Origin: Hawksworthiomyces lignivorus
Taxonomy: Eukaryota > Ascomycota > Sordariomycetes > Ophiostomatales > Ophiostomataceae
Length of the DNA: 64,000 nucleotides
Direction: 5' to 3'
Assembly: GCA_002917075.1 (NCBI GenBank)
Contig: NTMA01000126.1
Span: forward strand, 1 to 64,000
Below, piece after piece: positions 1 to 12,407 of this stretch. The translations under genes were made by a program, and so were the position numbers. Position 1 is the stretch's first letter. Each line of letters starts with the position of its first letter. The notes under the pieces were generated by a model. That model was not told where the DNA came from, searched no databases, and was given only the letters and a program-made list of their open reading frames with translations.

Positions 1-117
1 TAGTTAGTTCTATAGCGGTTTCTGCCCCGGGAGGGTTCCGTTAGCCTAGGCGTTACATAGCCAGGATTGGCTGAAATATATATATAAACGTTGAAACCTA
101 ATACCGTGTCAGATTTA

Positions 118-3100
118 ATACTTATAATAATAAAATACTCGATAATATAATAAGTATTTCTCTTTTTTTTTTTGTTTATATGTCGATTATATATCGTTAT
201 TGATTTATTTTTAATATATATATTTGTTTTAGAGAATCTTTATTTTACTACATTTGACTTTACATATTAATAATATATAGAAAATTATACATTCGATTAT
301 TAGTCGGACCTTTATCAATAATAAGTCGAAACAAACTTGGTTTCGAGTTATCATAACTAAATTTTTCTTTTATATTTTATAAATATTCGTAAATTAGTCG
401 GTCGTAAGTCGTAAAAGGTTTATTTTTATGGTTAGTTTTAACTTTAAATAATAGATTAATGTAGTATTTTGATTTAATATACTCTTTTATCGAACTTATC
501 TTACATTCTTTTTAGATTTATATATTTAATTTAATATTCGTATTTATAAAACACTCTTTTTATATATTTTTCGGTATTGTATTAAATTAAAGTCGTTACA
601 ATATATAATTATTACAATTAAATTAACCAAATCTAATTTTAGATCGTTTATTCTTTCTTTCTCGAGTTCTTTTTTCGTAAATGTCGATAGTATTTCGTAT
701 ATGAATTATATCTTTTTCGAAGACTTACTAATTGTATTTTATAAACTAATCAGTTTATTTGATTAAATAATAAGTATCTCTTTCGTAAACTTTTTTATTC
801 TTTATTTTTTTTATTTTTTATTCGTTTTCGTTTTCGAGTTGAGACATCAATAAGAGTTTAATAATATTTCGACCACGATACGGTTCGAATAACGAAACAG
901 AGAAGATATTATATAGTCTATTGTATTAATTTGACAACATTAATTAATATATTTGAGTACCAATTTGTTTTAGAATTCTGAACGGTCTAATAAATCGCGG
1001 TACTATTTTTTTATAATATTTTTAATTTTAGATTTTAAATGAATAATTGAATTAATTTATTTATTTAATATTCTTTTGGTAAGTATTTTTAATTGTAGTA
1101 TTTTATTTACGACTTTTATATATTTTGTCAACGAGTCTCCAACGACTCTTTTAGTTTCTTCAACTTCTTTAAACGAGTTTGTACTTTTGGTAATGTTTAT
1201 TCTCCTTTTTAGGAAAAGTCGTTTTTAACTTTAATACGAAATTCAAACGAGTAGTTTATAAATGTCTTAAACGATGAAACGTTTATAATTATATTTATCG
1301 TATTATTATATATAAATTATATAATAAGTAATAAATTAAGTCAATTTGATTATTTTATGTTATAAAAATATTTTAAATAATATTTTAAGATTTAATTAAT
1401 GTATTTCGTTTGTTTATTGATTTATAAATAAAACATCGTCGATAATCGTTTTTTGATTTTGTTATAATAATATAAATCTAACTAAAATTAATTTATAAAA
1501 ATTGGTTTTTTATCGTTTATTTAGGTAAATTATATTCAAATTTTATATATTTATAAAATGATTTTGTTAATTACGAAAAGTTAATCGTCGACGATATAAA
1601 ATATATTTATATTATTTTCGTATATTTATTGACAATGACCAAAATATTATTTATTATATTATTTTATTAATATATTTTTAATAAAATAATAATAAAATTT
1701 ATCGTTATTTATTTCCAAAATCGTTTAAAAATAAATAATTGGTTTAATTAATTATAAGATTTATGTTTTTTCGACTTAATTATTTAATATATATAATATA
1801 TTACAACGTATTTATATATGTTTTGGATTAGACTTCTTTTTAATAAAATTTTCGTTTTATTAATATTTAAGTTCGATATTTGTCGAAATAATTCGTTAAT
1901 GAATTATTATAATATGATAATAATATTTTTTATTTTAAAAACTTTTTAAAAAATACAAATAATCGTTCTTTATAATAAAATAATTCGTTTAACTTTAATT
2001 TTTAAGATTTCGGAACCTTATTCGAGTCGAGTTGTGTTTGTATTTAAGTCGTTCAAAGGTTTATTATTTATAAAATTTTATAAAAATTTTCTAAAAACTT
2101 TATTATTATAAGAGTTTTTAGTTTTTCTTATATTATAACTTTTTAAATTAATGTATTTAATATTAATTGTTTATAATATTTTCTCCATTAACGTTTTATT
2201 TGTGAAATGTTTCCAAATTGTTCGACGGATTTTTTTAAAATAATAAATTCGGACTTATTAAATTTAATACGATTTTTTAACCTACTTTATTGTAAATAGT
2301 TTGTAATTTATTAAAATTATTCTTTTGTCTCGAGTTTTATTCGTAGAAGTTACGATTGTATTTTATATTAAAAGATTTTGACTTTTTAGTTTCATTTATT
2401 TTTATATATCTTAAGGTTTATTTATATATAATATTATTAATATTTTTTTAAATTATTAATATTTTTTGATGTAAATTAAAAAGTAAATTTATATCTTTTT
2501 TCGTTTTGTATTTTAATTGTTTTAAAAGATTATCGATAAAGTTTTGTTTTTTTATTCGATATTTTATCTCAAAATTATAAAATATTAAATATATATATTA
2601 TTTTATTTGTTTTTCATTTAATTTAGAGATCTTTATAAATGTTTATAAGTTTAAATAATTCGAAATTATTTTTATTAAATATCGGTTTTTTCTTAAATAA
2701 TATCTTTAATATTTAAAGAATTTTATTATAATTATTATTTTTTAATTTGATATATTATAATTTAACTTTACATTTTTAAATTTTTTTAACCAAAAAACAA
2801 TAAAGTATTAGATTTTTTCGTCGTTTAATTATAATAAAATCTTTATTATAACAAATACTAATACGTTAGTTTTAAGTCGTATAAGTTTCGACGAATTAAA
2901 ATATTTTAATAATAAAGTTTTAATAAACGTTTTTTCTAATTAGTTAAAATATTCTTTTAATTTAAGTTTTACTTTAAAAAACCATTTTTTTTATTATTCT
3001 TCGATTTTTTCATTAATTTAATAAAAAAAATATAAATTATAAAGTAGTCGTATATAAATTATTTGTAAAAATTATAAAACTTTATAAAAACTTAAACGTT

Positions 3101-6100
3101 TTTGAAGATCGTTGGTCGTTTTCAACGTAATATTATATCGACTTTCGACTAATTTATATTAATTCTTAAATTCGAAAATATATAATTTAAAAATTTTATT
3201 TAGTCTTTATAAAATTTACATTTATTTAAATTAATATATAATTTAATTATTCGTAATTTCTTAAATATATTTTATATATAAATCGTATACTTTTTTTTCG
3301 TTTTCGAAAAAATTAAAATATTATTTATAAATATAATATAAATAATGTTTATTAATTTTTTTAAAACTTAATAAATATAATTTTAAAACGTCGTCGGAAC
3401 ATTAGTAAATTTAAACGATAAAACTATATATTTGTAATAATCGTATCGAGTACGAAACGTTATTTTTTATTTATCGTCTTTTTTTATGTAAATACGATAA
3501 TAAATATCTTTGATATTTAGTTTTATAAATTATTTTATTTTCGTAATTCGATTTAAGATTTCCGAAATTAAAAGAAGTATATATCGATTTTTAATTATTA
3601 TATGATTTAGTTTTTGATAATTAATATATAACTTTAAATTGTTATTTTTCTTTAATATAAAAAAGATAAATATTTTCGTTAAATTTTTAAATGGTCGGAT
3701 TTTATCATTTACAATATTTTCGTTTAAGTATTAATATAAAGTTGTAAATTTTTTATTCGATAATAAATAAATTATATTATATAAAAATTGTTTTTTTAAT
3801 AAAAAGTTAATCGAATAATTCGTTTTTTTTATTTCGATAATACATTAACTTAAATAATATCGAAAATATCTTTAAAGTCTTTCAACTTTGTCGGAATTTA
3901 GAGTCGACTAAGTTTCGGTTTTAATTCGTTATAGAATGAGAATTTTTTTCGATTTTTTTAATACATAAAGTATCTATTTTTGAGATTATTATTATAATAT
4001 ATATTTTCGTTATATTTTTGACTTTTCGAAAAATTTTATAATTAATATAATTTTATAATTAATATAATTTTAATTTTAATTTAAAATACTTCGAATTATT
4101 ATTAATTTTTTTTTAAAATATTAAGTATAATTATAAATCTTTAATCGTAATTTATAAAAATATTATAAAATTTATCTTTAGTTTTTTTAAATCGATTAAT
4201 TACGATATACTTTTATATAATATAACGTTAAGTTTTTTTAGAGTCGATTATAATAATAATAATTTTTTATACTTTATATATAAAAATTCTTTCGTCGTTA
4301 GTTATTTAAAAAAAAAAAGACTTTTGTTTAATTTTTATAAAACTTATGTTTATATATATTAAATTTTTATTAAATTCGTTTTTACATTAATGTTTAAATT
4401 TTCGGTTATTTCGATATTATATCGATTATAAATCGTAATCGTAGTATTTAATCGAGTTTTCATTTTTAAGTATATTCGTATTATAAAGTCGAGGTTTTTT
4501 TTAAATATTATTTATTTTTTGACTTTATAATATTTTAAACAATTATTAAATTTAAACAATTTCTTAAATAATATTTTAATTTATAATATTTAAAATAATA
4601 GTTTTTTTTTGTATTAACCGAATTTAATAAAAATCTTAAAAATAAATTTTTTTTAAAATTTTTTATTATTAATTATATTTTAATCTCTTACGTCGATTAT
4701 TTTTTCGAAAATAATAAAAAATCGTCGAATCGTTTTACTTCGAGTCTTTATTGTCTTTAGGTTATTTATTTTTCAAGTCGTTAAATTATATTCGTTTTTT
4801 TTTTCGTCGTATTAATTTTGTTTTCGTTTTTACAATTAAGTTTTCTTTTATATATTTCGTTCAATCGAATATATTACATTTTTAGACCGAATCCGTAATA
4901 TTATATATAATTATTATAAGTTTTAAGTCTTAATATAAATCTAAATAAAAAATATTTTTACGAAATTATTTAAATAATTCTACAATTTTCGGTTTTAAAA
5001 TATTTAAATAAATATTAAAATTAATCGAATTTTAATCAATTAATTGTCGAATCTTAAAATATTTCGTTATAATCGTTAACGTAATATTACCAACTTTTAC
5101 CGATAAAAAGATAATTTATTTTTCGAACGATTTTTAATTGTTTTTAATATATTTCTTCTTCGATTTATCAAATTAACTTCGAATAAATTAATTTAATCGT
5201 TATTTATATTAAATGTTTATATTTATTAATATTTTAATAATTTTCATATAATTATAATGATATCGAATTAAAACTATTTTAAATATTAATTTTATCGATA
5301 AAATTTAATCATCGTATTTTTGAAATATAAATGTTTTTAAGAATTTGTTCGATAAATCGATAAATATATTTTTTATTTTCGAAAAAGAAGAGTTTTGGAT
5401 ATATCGATTATATTTCGATATTCGATCGTGTTTATTACGAATTAGTTTTTTAAATCGATTTTTTTATATTTATTCAATCGTTTAATTTTTTCGATAAATT
5501 TTATTATTATATAACTCTTTCGAATTAACGAACTTTTTAACGTAAATCGTTTAATTTTTATAATTAATTATATTATTTATGAGTTTTGTTTAATTATAAA
5601 TCGATTAATTACGAATTAATTCGTATAAAATTCGTTAACGATTCTATTGTCGAAATTGATTCGACAAAGTTTACTTTTTTCGATTATTGTTTCGACGATT
5701 CGTTTTCGATTATTTATTAAATTTTCATCGTTTTTATATCTCTCGTAATTTTACGAAATATTTTATATATATTTATTATATTTATTAACTTTCTTAAATA
5801 ATTCGGGGAAAAAAGATTCAAAATTATTAAGAAGTACGGTAAATTAGGTAAGAAAACACAAAAGATAAAAGTAAATTCTTAATAAAGACTAATTAAGAGA
5901 TTACTTATAAAACTAAACCTTAAAGTTCCAAGTTTCAATTAAGGTCCTTAAACGACTCGAACGTTGTTTATGACAGTTTCGTAAAAGGCTCACGGTTAAC
6001 GTTCGTGGTTCTCGTACTTGTCCTTTTCGTGTTTTATCACGTGTTCTTTAAGTGTTCGGTTTTGTAGTTGTTTTATAATAAAGACTAGTTGAGAGATTAT

Positions 6101-7456
6101 TTATAAGATTGAACCTTAAAGTTTCAAATTTCAATTAGGGTCCTTAAACGACTCGAACGTTATTTATGACAGTTTCGTAAAAGGTTTACGATTAATGTTC
6201 GTGGTTCTCGTACTTGTCTCTTTTGTGTTTTATTACGTACTTTTTGGTTATTCGGTCTTATGGTTATTTTATAACAACTATTCTTCCTCGTCAACGATTC
6301 GTCCTCGAATCGTTGACGACGTTGGGTTTATACGATAACTTAGTCGTAGATAAAGAATGTGTTTAACTCGATTTATTAAAGATAAACTTTTAAGTCGTTT
6401 TGATAAATAAAAGTAAATAACGTTAACTTAATCGAATTAAATAATATTAAAAGTCTTTAATGTATTTTTATATATATTCGACGTTTATTCGAAATTATTA
6501 CGAAAGTAAATTATAAAATTAATTAATTAATATTTATTAATTGTTTTAAGATTATAGGATTGATTTTTATTTAATATATAAATATTTTGTTTCTTTTTTA
6601 TTTAAAGTTTTTTTTAAATTTTTTTTATTTTATTTTAATTTTTAAAATACGTTTTTCGGTGTTCTTTTTTTATTTTATAATATTATCGTTAATATATTAA
6701 TTTTAATTTAATATAATCGTATTAATTTATTTATTTTTTAATATAATTTTTATTTTATTTAAAAGTTTATTTTAATAAAGTTGTAAAATATATTCTATTT
6801 TAACGTTTCTTTTACTTCTACTACGACTCTTAATATTAATTCTTTTATTTTATTTAATTTCGGTACCTTTATAGATAAGAGTTAGTAAACTTTTACGGTC
6901 GGACTAAACGAAGAAAAAAACTTAATATAAATTTACAATATTAACGATAATGATTTTAATAATAATAAAAAGTTATAAATAATTATTTGTTTTTAATACT
7001 TACTTGATCTTATTTTAATATAACTTTTTATATATTTTATTTTTACTTTACAATTAATTAAATCACTACTTCGAGTGATTTTCGTATATCATTCGAGTAT
7101 ATATATTAAAACGTAACTTAATATTAAATTTATATTAATTTAAAGAAAAAATCTTATATTATATTATAAATTTTCGTTTTTTTCTTAATTAATAATCGTT
7201 ATTAAGTTGAGGTTATTAATATCTTTTAATATATAAATTTTATTTTTAATAATTTTATAGACTTTTTAATTATTTTTATTAACGTTAATGTATTTTCCGA
7301 AACGTATTCGATTTTATTTCAAAATATATATTTAATTTATAATAAGTTAATTTAGATTTTCGAATTCGTTAAAGACGAATATTATAAAACTTTAATAATT
7401 AATAAGTCGTTTTCGATTTATTATAATTTTATATTATAATCGTATTAAATTTATAA
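118..7456. mobile_element. RIP-eroded LTR-type retroelement, copy 1
   Basis: This is extremely AT-rich sequence with no long open frame. CpA and TpG are almost absent while CpG stays common (for example 5641-5700 has five CpG and one CpA), which is the footprint of RIP. The sequence just before it (about 97-117) matches the 3' end of the solo LTR at 9897-9917 at 17 of 21 positions, so an LTR probably ends near 117. The same terminus, with G-to-A and C-to-T changes, recurs near 7440-7456. I read this as internal region plus a downstream LTR. Bases 120-3890 and 5165-5430 align collinearly with copy 2. No coding domain can be read after the erosion, so the superfamily is unknown; LTR identity is inferred from the shared terminus. 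Confidence 0.6.
5880..6271. repeat. 196-bp tandem duplication
   Basis: Two adjacent units, 5880-6075 and 6076-6271, start with the same TAATAAAGACT and end with a near-identical TTTTATAA tail. The offset is exactly 196 bases. The units differ mainly by transitions. They keep more CpA/TpG than the flanking eroded DNA. They lie between the part of copy 1 shared with copy 2 and the presumed LTR, so they may be a non-coding part of the retroelement. Confidence 0.75.
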
Positions 7457-9295
7457 ATTATATATATTTTATAATAATAAAATATCCGATAATATAATAA
7501 ATAATTTTTTTATTTACATATTTATATATCGTTATTAATTTATTTTTAACGTATATATATATATATATATTACTTTTAAAAAAAATTTTATTTTATTACG
7601 TTTGATTTTGTCTATCAATAATATATAAAAAAAATATATATTCGATTATTAATTAAGTCTTTGTCGACAATGAGTCGAAATAAACTTAACTTTGAGTTAT
7701 TATAATTAAATTTTTTTCTTATATTTTATAAGTATTCGTGAATTAATCGGTCGTAAATTTTAAAAGATTTATTTTCGTAATTAGTTTTAATTTTAAATGA
7801 TAAATTAATATAATATTTTAATTTAACATATCTTTTTATTAAATTTATCTTATATCTTTTTCGGATTTATATATTTAATTTAATATTTATATTTACAAAA
7901 TACTTCTTTTATATACCTTTTGGTATTGTGTCGGACTAAAGTCGTCATGATATATAAGTATTATAATTAAATCAACTAAATTTAATTTTAAATTATTTTT
8001 TTTTCTACTTTTTTTTTTCGTAAACGTCAATAATATCTCGTGTATAAATTATATCTTTTTGGAAAACTTATTAATTATATTTTACAAATTAATTAATTTA
8101 TTTAATTAAATAATAAATATTTTTTTATAAATTTTTGTATTTTTTATTTCTTTCACCTTTAATTCGTTTTCGTCTTCGAATTAAAACATCGATAAAAGTT
8201 TGGTAATATCTCGACTATAATATAATTCGAATAAATTATATTAATTTATTATATTAATTTAATAACGTTAATCGATACGTCTAAGTACCGATTCGTTTTA
8301 GAACTCTGAATAGTTCGATAAACCGTGATGTTGGTTTCTTTTGTAATATCTTTAATCTTAGATTTTAGATAGATAATTGAATTAGTTTATTTATTTGGTA
8401 TTTTTTTGATAAATATTCTTAATTGTAATACTTTATTTATATAACTTTTACGTATTTTATTAATAAGTTTTTAACGACTTTTTTAGTCTTTTTAACTTCT
8501 TTAAACGAGTTTGTACTTTTAATAATATTTATTTTCTTTTTCGAAAAAAGTCGTTTTCGACTTTAGTACGAAATTGAGACGAATAACCTAAAAGTATCTT
8601 AAGTAATAAAGATATTTATAATTATATTTAGTATATTAATATATATAAATTTTATAATAAGTAATAAATTTAATTTAATTAATTATTTTATATTTTAAAA
8701 CTTAATTAATATATTTCGTTTATTTATCGGATTATAAATAAAATATCGTCGATAATTATTTTTTAATTTTCTTATAATAATATAAATTTAACTAAAACTA
8801 ATCTGTAAGATCTAATATTTTATTATTTATAATATTTCTAAGTAAATCGTATTTAAATTTTATATATTATAAAATAATTATTAATTACAAAAAATTAATC
8901 GTCGATAATACGAAATATATTTATATTATTTTTATATATTTATTAATAATAATTGAAATATTATTTATTATATTACTTTGTTAATATATTTTTAATAAAA
9001 TTTATTATTATTTGTTTTTAAAATCGTTTAAAAATAATTAATTAATTTAATTAATTATAAAGTTTATATTTTTAAACTTAATTATTTAATATATATAATA
9101 TATTACAATATATTTGTATACATTTTCAGTTAAATTTTTTAATACAATTTTTATTTTATAAACGTTTAAGTTTAATATTTATTAAAATAATCTATTAATA
9201 AATCATTATAATATAATAATAATATCTTTTATCTTAAAGACTCATTATAAAATATAAATAATTATTTTTTATAACGAAGTAGTTCGTTTAAATTT

Positions 9296-9917
9296 TGTTG
9301 AGCTACAGCACCTCACCGTACTGTAAAGCAACAGGTCACAGCAGAGTAAGCACTAATTGACTAGGGCCTTGTGGGGCACGCAGGGCCTGTAAGGCCCTGT
9401 AATATAGTCTAATTTGACACCAAACTTTTAAATTCAATAACTAACCAACCAGTATAGCTATAGGGACCAATGTGGGACTGTTGAGAAGAGAATTTTCTAC
9501 TTCTCACAGTCCCACCGTCGTCTTGGCTCTCAGAGCTTTGGAAAAGGCCAGGGTGCTCACGAAATGATTTTTCCGCAAAATTGATTTTGTATGGGAAAAA
9601 TCAAAAATCGACTCACCACTATGACAATACCCCCTGTCTGCCCAACGGTCTACACCAAAGTAGTCGTCGAGGGTAGGCAACCGTCGAGGGTAAGCAGCCG
9701 TCGAGAGTAAGCAGCCGTCGAGGGTAAGCAACCGTCGAGGGTAGACAGCCCTTCCAATTACTCTATACTATTTTAGGTCATAACTAGGCTAGATCCTAAC
9801 CTACTAACTAGTAAGTTATACCTTTCTGCTCAGAAAAATTCAACCTATATAACAGTAATGCTTATGTGTACAGTAGGTCCAAGAATCCACCGTAACAATA
9901 CAGTGTCCGGTTTAACA
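9296..9917. mobile_element. Solo LTR, 622 bp, not RIP-eroded
   Basis: This is a block of normal composition interrupting eroded copy 2. It begins TGTTGAGCTACAGC and ends GGTTTAACA, so it has the TG...CA ends of an LTR with matching TGTT/AACA terminal inverted repeats. The flanks carry ATTT on both sides (9292-9295 and 9918-9921), a short target duplication or a 5-base one with one mismatch. Removing the block restores alignment with copy 1 near base 2000. It contains a 17-bp tandem repeat. No internal domain or second LTR is present. The 228-base open frame inside it is not a credible gene. Confidence 0.75.
9665..9749. repeat. 17-bp tandem repeat, five units
   Basis: Five consecutive 17-base units of the form CGTCGAGGGTARRCARC (with minor variation) fill 85 bases inside the solo LTR. 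This may be a short internal LTR repeat of regulatory type; its function is unknown. Confidence 0.85.
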
Positions 9918-12407
9918 ATTTTAATTTTCAAAGTTTCGAAGTCTTATTCGAATCGAGTCGTATTTATATTTGAGTCGTTTAAAGGTTTATTATTTATAAA
10001 TTTTTAATAAGTTTTCTCAAAAACTTTACTATTATAAAAACCTTTAGTTTTTTTTATATTATAACCTTTTAAATTAATACATTTAATATTAGTTATTTAT
10101 AATACTTTCTTCATTAATGTTTTATTCGTAAAACGTTTCCGAGTCGTTCGACGGTCTCTTTAAAATAATAAACTCGAATATATTGAATTTAATATAATTC
10201 TTTGGTCTATTTTGTTATAATTGATTTATAGTTTATTAAGATTATTTTTTTATTTCGACTTTTATTTATATAAATTATAATTATATTTTATATTAAAAGA
10301 TTTTAATTCTTTGGTTTTATTTATTTTAATATGTTTTAAAGTTTATTTATATATAATATTATTAATATTTTTTAAATTATTATTATTCTTTAATGTAAAT
10401 TAAAAAGTAAATTTATATTTTTTTTATCTTCTTTCGTTTTATACTTTGATTATTTCGAGAGGTTATCGATTGGGTTTCGTTTTTCGATTTAATATTTTAT
10501 CTTAAAATTATAAAATATTAAATATATATATCATTTTATTTATTTCTTATTTAATTTAAAAGTTTTTATAAATATTTATAAATTTGAATAATCCGAAATT
10601 ATTTTAATTAAATATCGGTTTTTTTTAAATAGTATTCTTAATACTTAAAGTATTTTATTATAGTTATTATTTTTTGGTTCGATATATTATAATTTAATTT
10701 TATATTTTTAATTTTTTTTAATTAAGAAATATTAAAATATTAAATTCTTTCGTCGTTTAATTATAATAAATTTTTTATTATAATGAATATTAATATATTA
10801 GTCTCGAGTCGTATAAGTTTCGATAAATCAAAATATTTTAATAATAAAACTTTAGTAAACGTTTTTTAATCGGTTAAAACCTTTTTTTTAATTTAAGTTT
10901 TATTTTAAAAAACGGTTTTTTATTATTTGTCGATTTTTTCATTAATTTGGTAAAAGAAATATAAATTATAAAATAATTATATATAAATTATTTATAAAAG
11001 TTATAAAACTTTATAAAAACTTAAACGTTTTTAAAAGTCGTTAGTCGTTTTGAATATAATATTATATTGACTCTCGATCGATTTAGACTAATTTTTAAAT
11101 CTAAAAGTATATAATTCAAGAATTTTACTTAGTTTTTATAAAATTTATATTTATTCGGGTTAATATATAATTTAATTATTTGTAGTTTCTCGAGTACGTT
11201 TTGTATTCGAATTATATATATTTTTTTATTTTTAAAAAAATTAAAATATCGTTTATAAATATAATATAAATAATGTTTATTAGTTTTTTTTAAATTTTGG
11301 TAAATATAATTTTAAAACGTTATTGAAATATTAATAAATTTAAATAGTAAAACTATTTATTTATAATAATTATATTAAATATAAAATATTATTTTTTATT
11401 TATTGTTTTTTTTATATAAATATAATAATAAATATTTTTAATATTTAATTTAATAAATTATTTTACTTTCGTAATTTAATTTAAAATTTTCGCGATTAAA
11501 AATCTATATATATTGATTTTTAATTATTATATAGTTCAGTTTTCGATAATTAATATATAATTTTAAATTGTCATTCTTCTTTAGTGTAAAAAAAATATTC
11601 TCGTTAGATTTTTAAATAATCGGATTTTATTATTTATAATATTTTTCTTAAAATATTAATATAAAATCGTAAGTTTCTTTTTCGATAATAAATAAATTAT
11701 ATTACATAAAGGTTGTTCTTTTAATAAAAGATTAATTGAATAATTTATTATTTTTCGTTTCGGTAATATATTAATTTAAATAATAATATCGAATATATTT
11801 TTAAAGTTTTTTAACTTATTAGATTAATTTTAAATAAATTAATTTTATCATTATTTATATCGAATATTTATATTTATTAATATTTTAATAATTTTTATAT
11901 AATTGTAACGGTATTAAATTAAAATCATTTTAAATATTAATTTTATTAATAAAATTTAATAATTGTGTTCTTAAAATATAAATATTTTAAAAATTTATTC
12001 GATAAATCGATATATATATTTTTTATTTTCGGAAAAAAAAAACTTCGAATATATTAATTATATTTCGATATTCGATTATATTTATTATCAAGGTTGGGAA
12101 TTTAGTAATTAAAATTAGTATGAGGCCATACTAATACTAATTAAATTAATTTTAGTATACTAAAATTAAATTTTCAAATTAATACTAAAATTAATAGTAA
12201 AAAATTAAAATTAATCTTAATATACTAAATTAATTTTTAGTATACTAAATTAATTTTAACACTATATATAAAATATTAATAAATTAGTCATATAATTAAT
12301 TTATAATTCAATTAATTAAAAACTTAACTAAAGAACCAATTAAAAATCTAACTAAAAATCTAATTAAAAATCTAACTTAAAAACTAACTAATAAAATTAA
12401 TAAAGAT

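Larger units (their letters stand above)
7457..12088. mobile_element. RIP-eroded LTR-type retroelement, copy 2 (interrupted)
   Basis: This copy is collinear with copy 1 starting at about base 120; compare the segments at 120-240 and 7466-7590. It differs by C/T and G/A changes of RIP type. It is interrupted by a solo LTR at 9296-9917. Near 11815 it lacks about 1.27 kb that copy 1 has at roughly 3890-5165. It stops abruptly at 12088, at the left end of the hAT element, and the matching sequence of copy 1 (after about 5430) does not resume on the far side of the hAT. Its coding content is unreadable. Confidence 0.6.
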
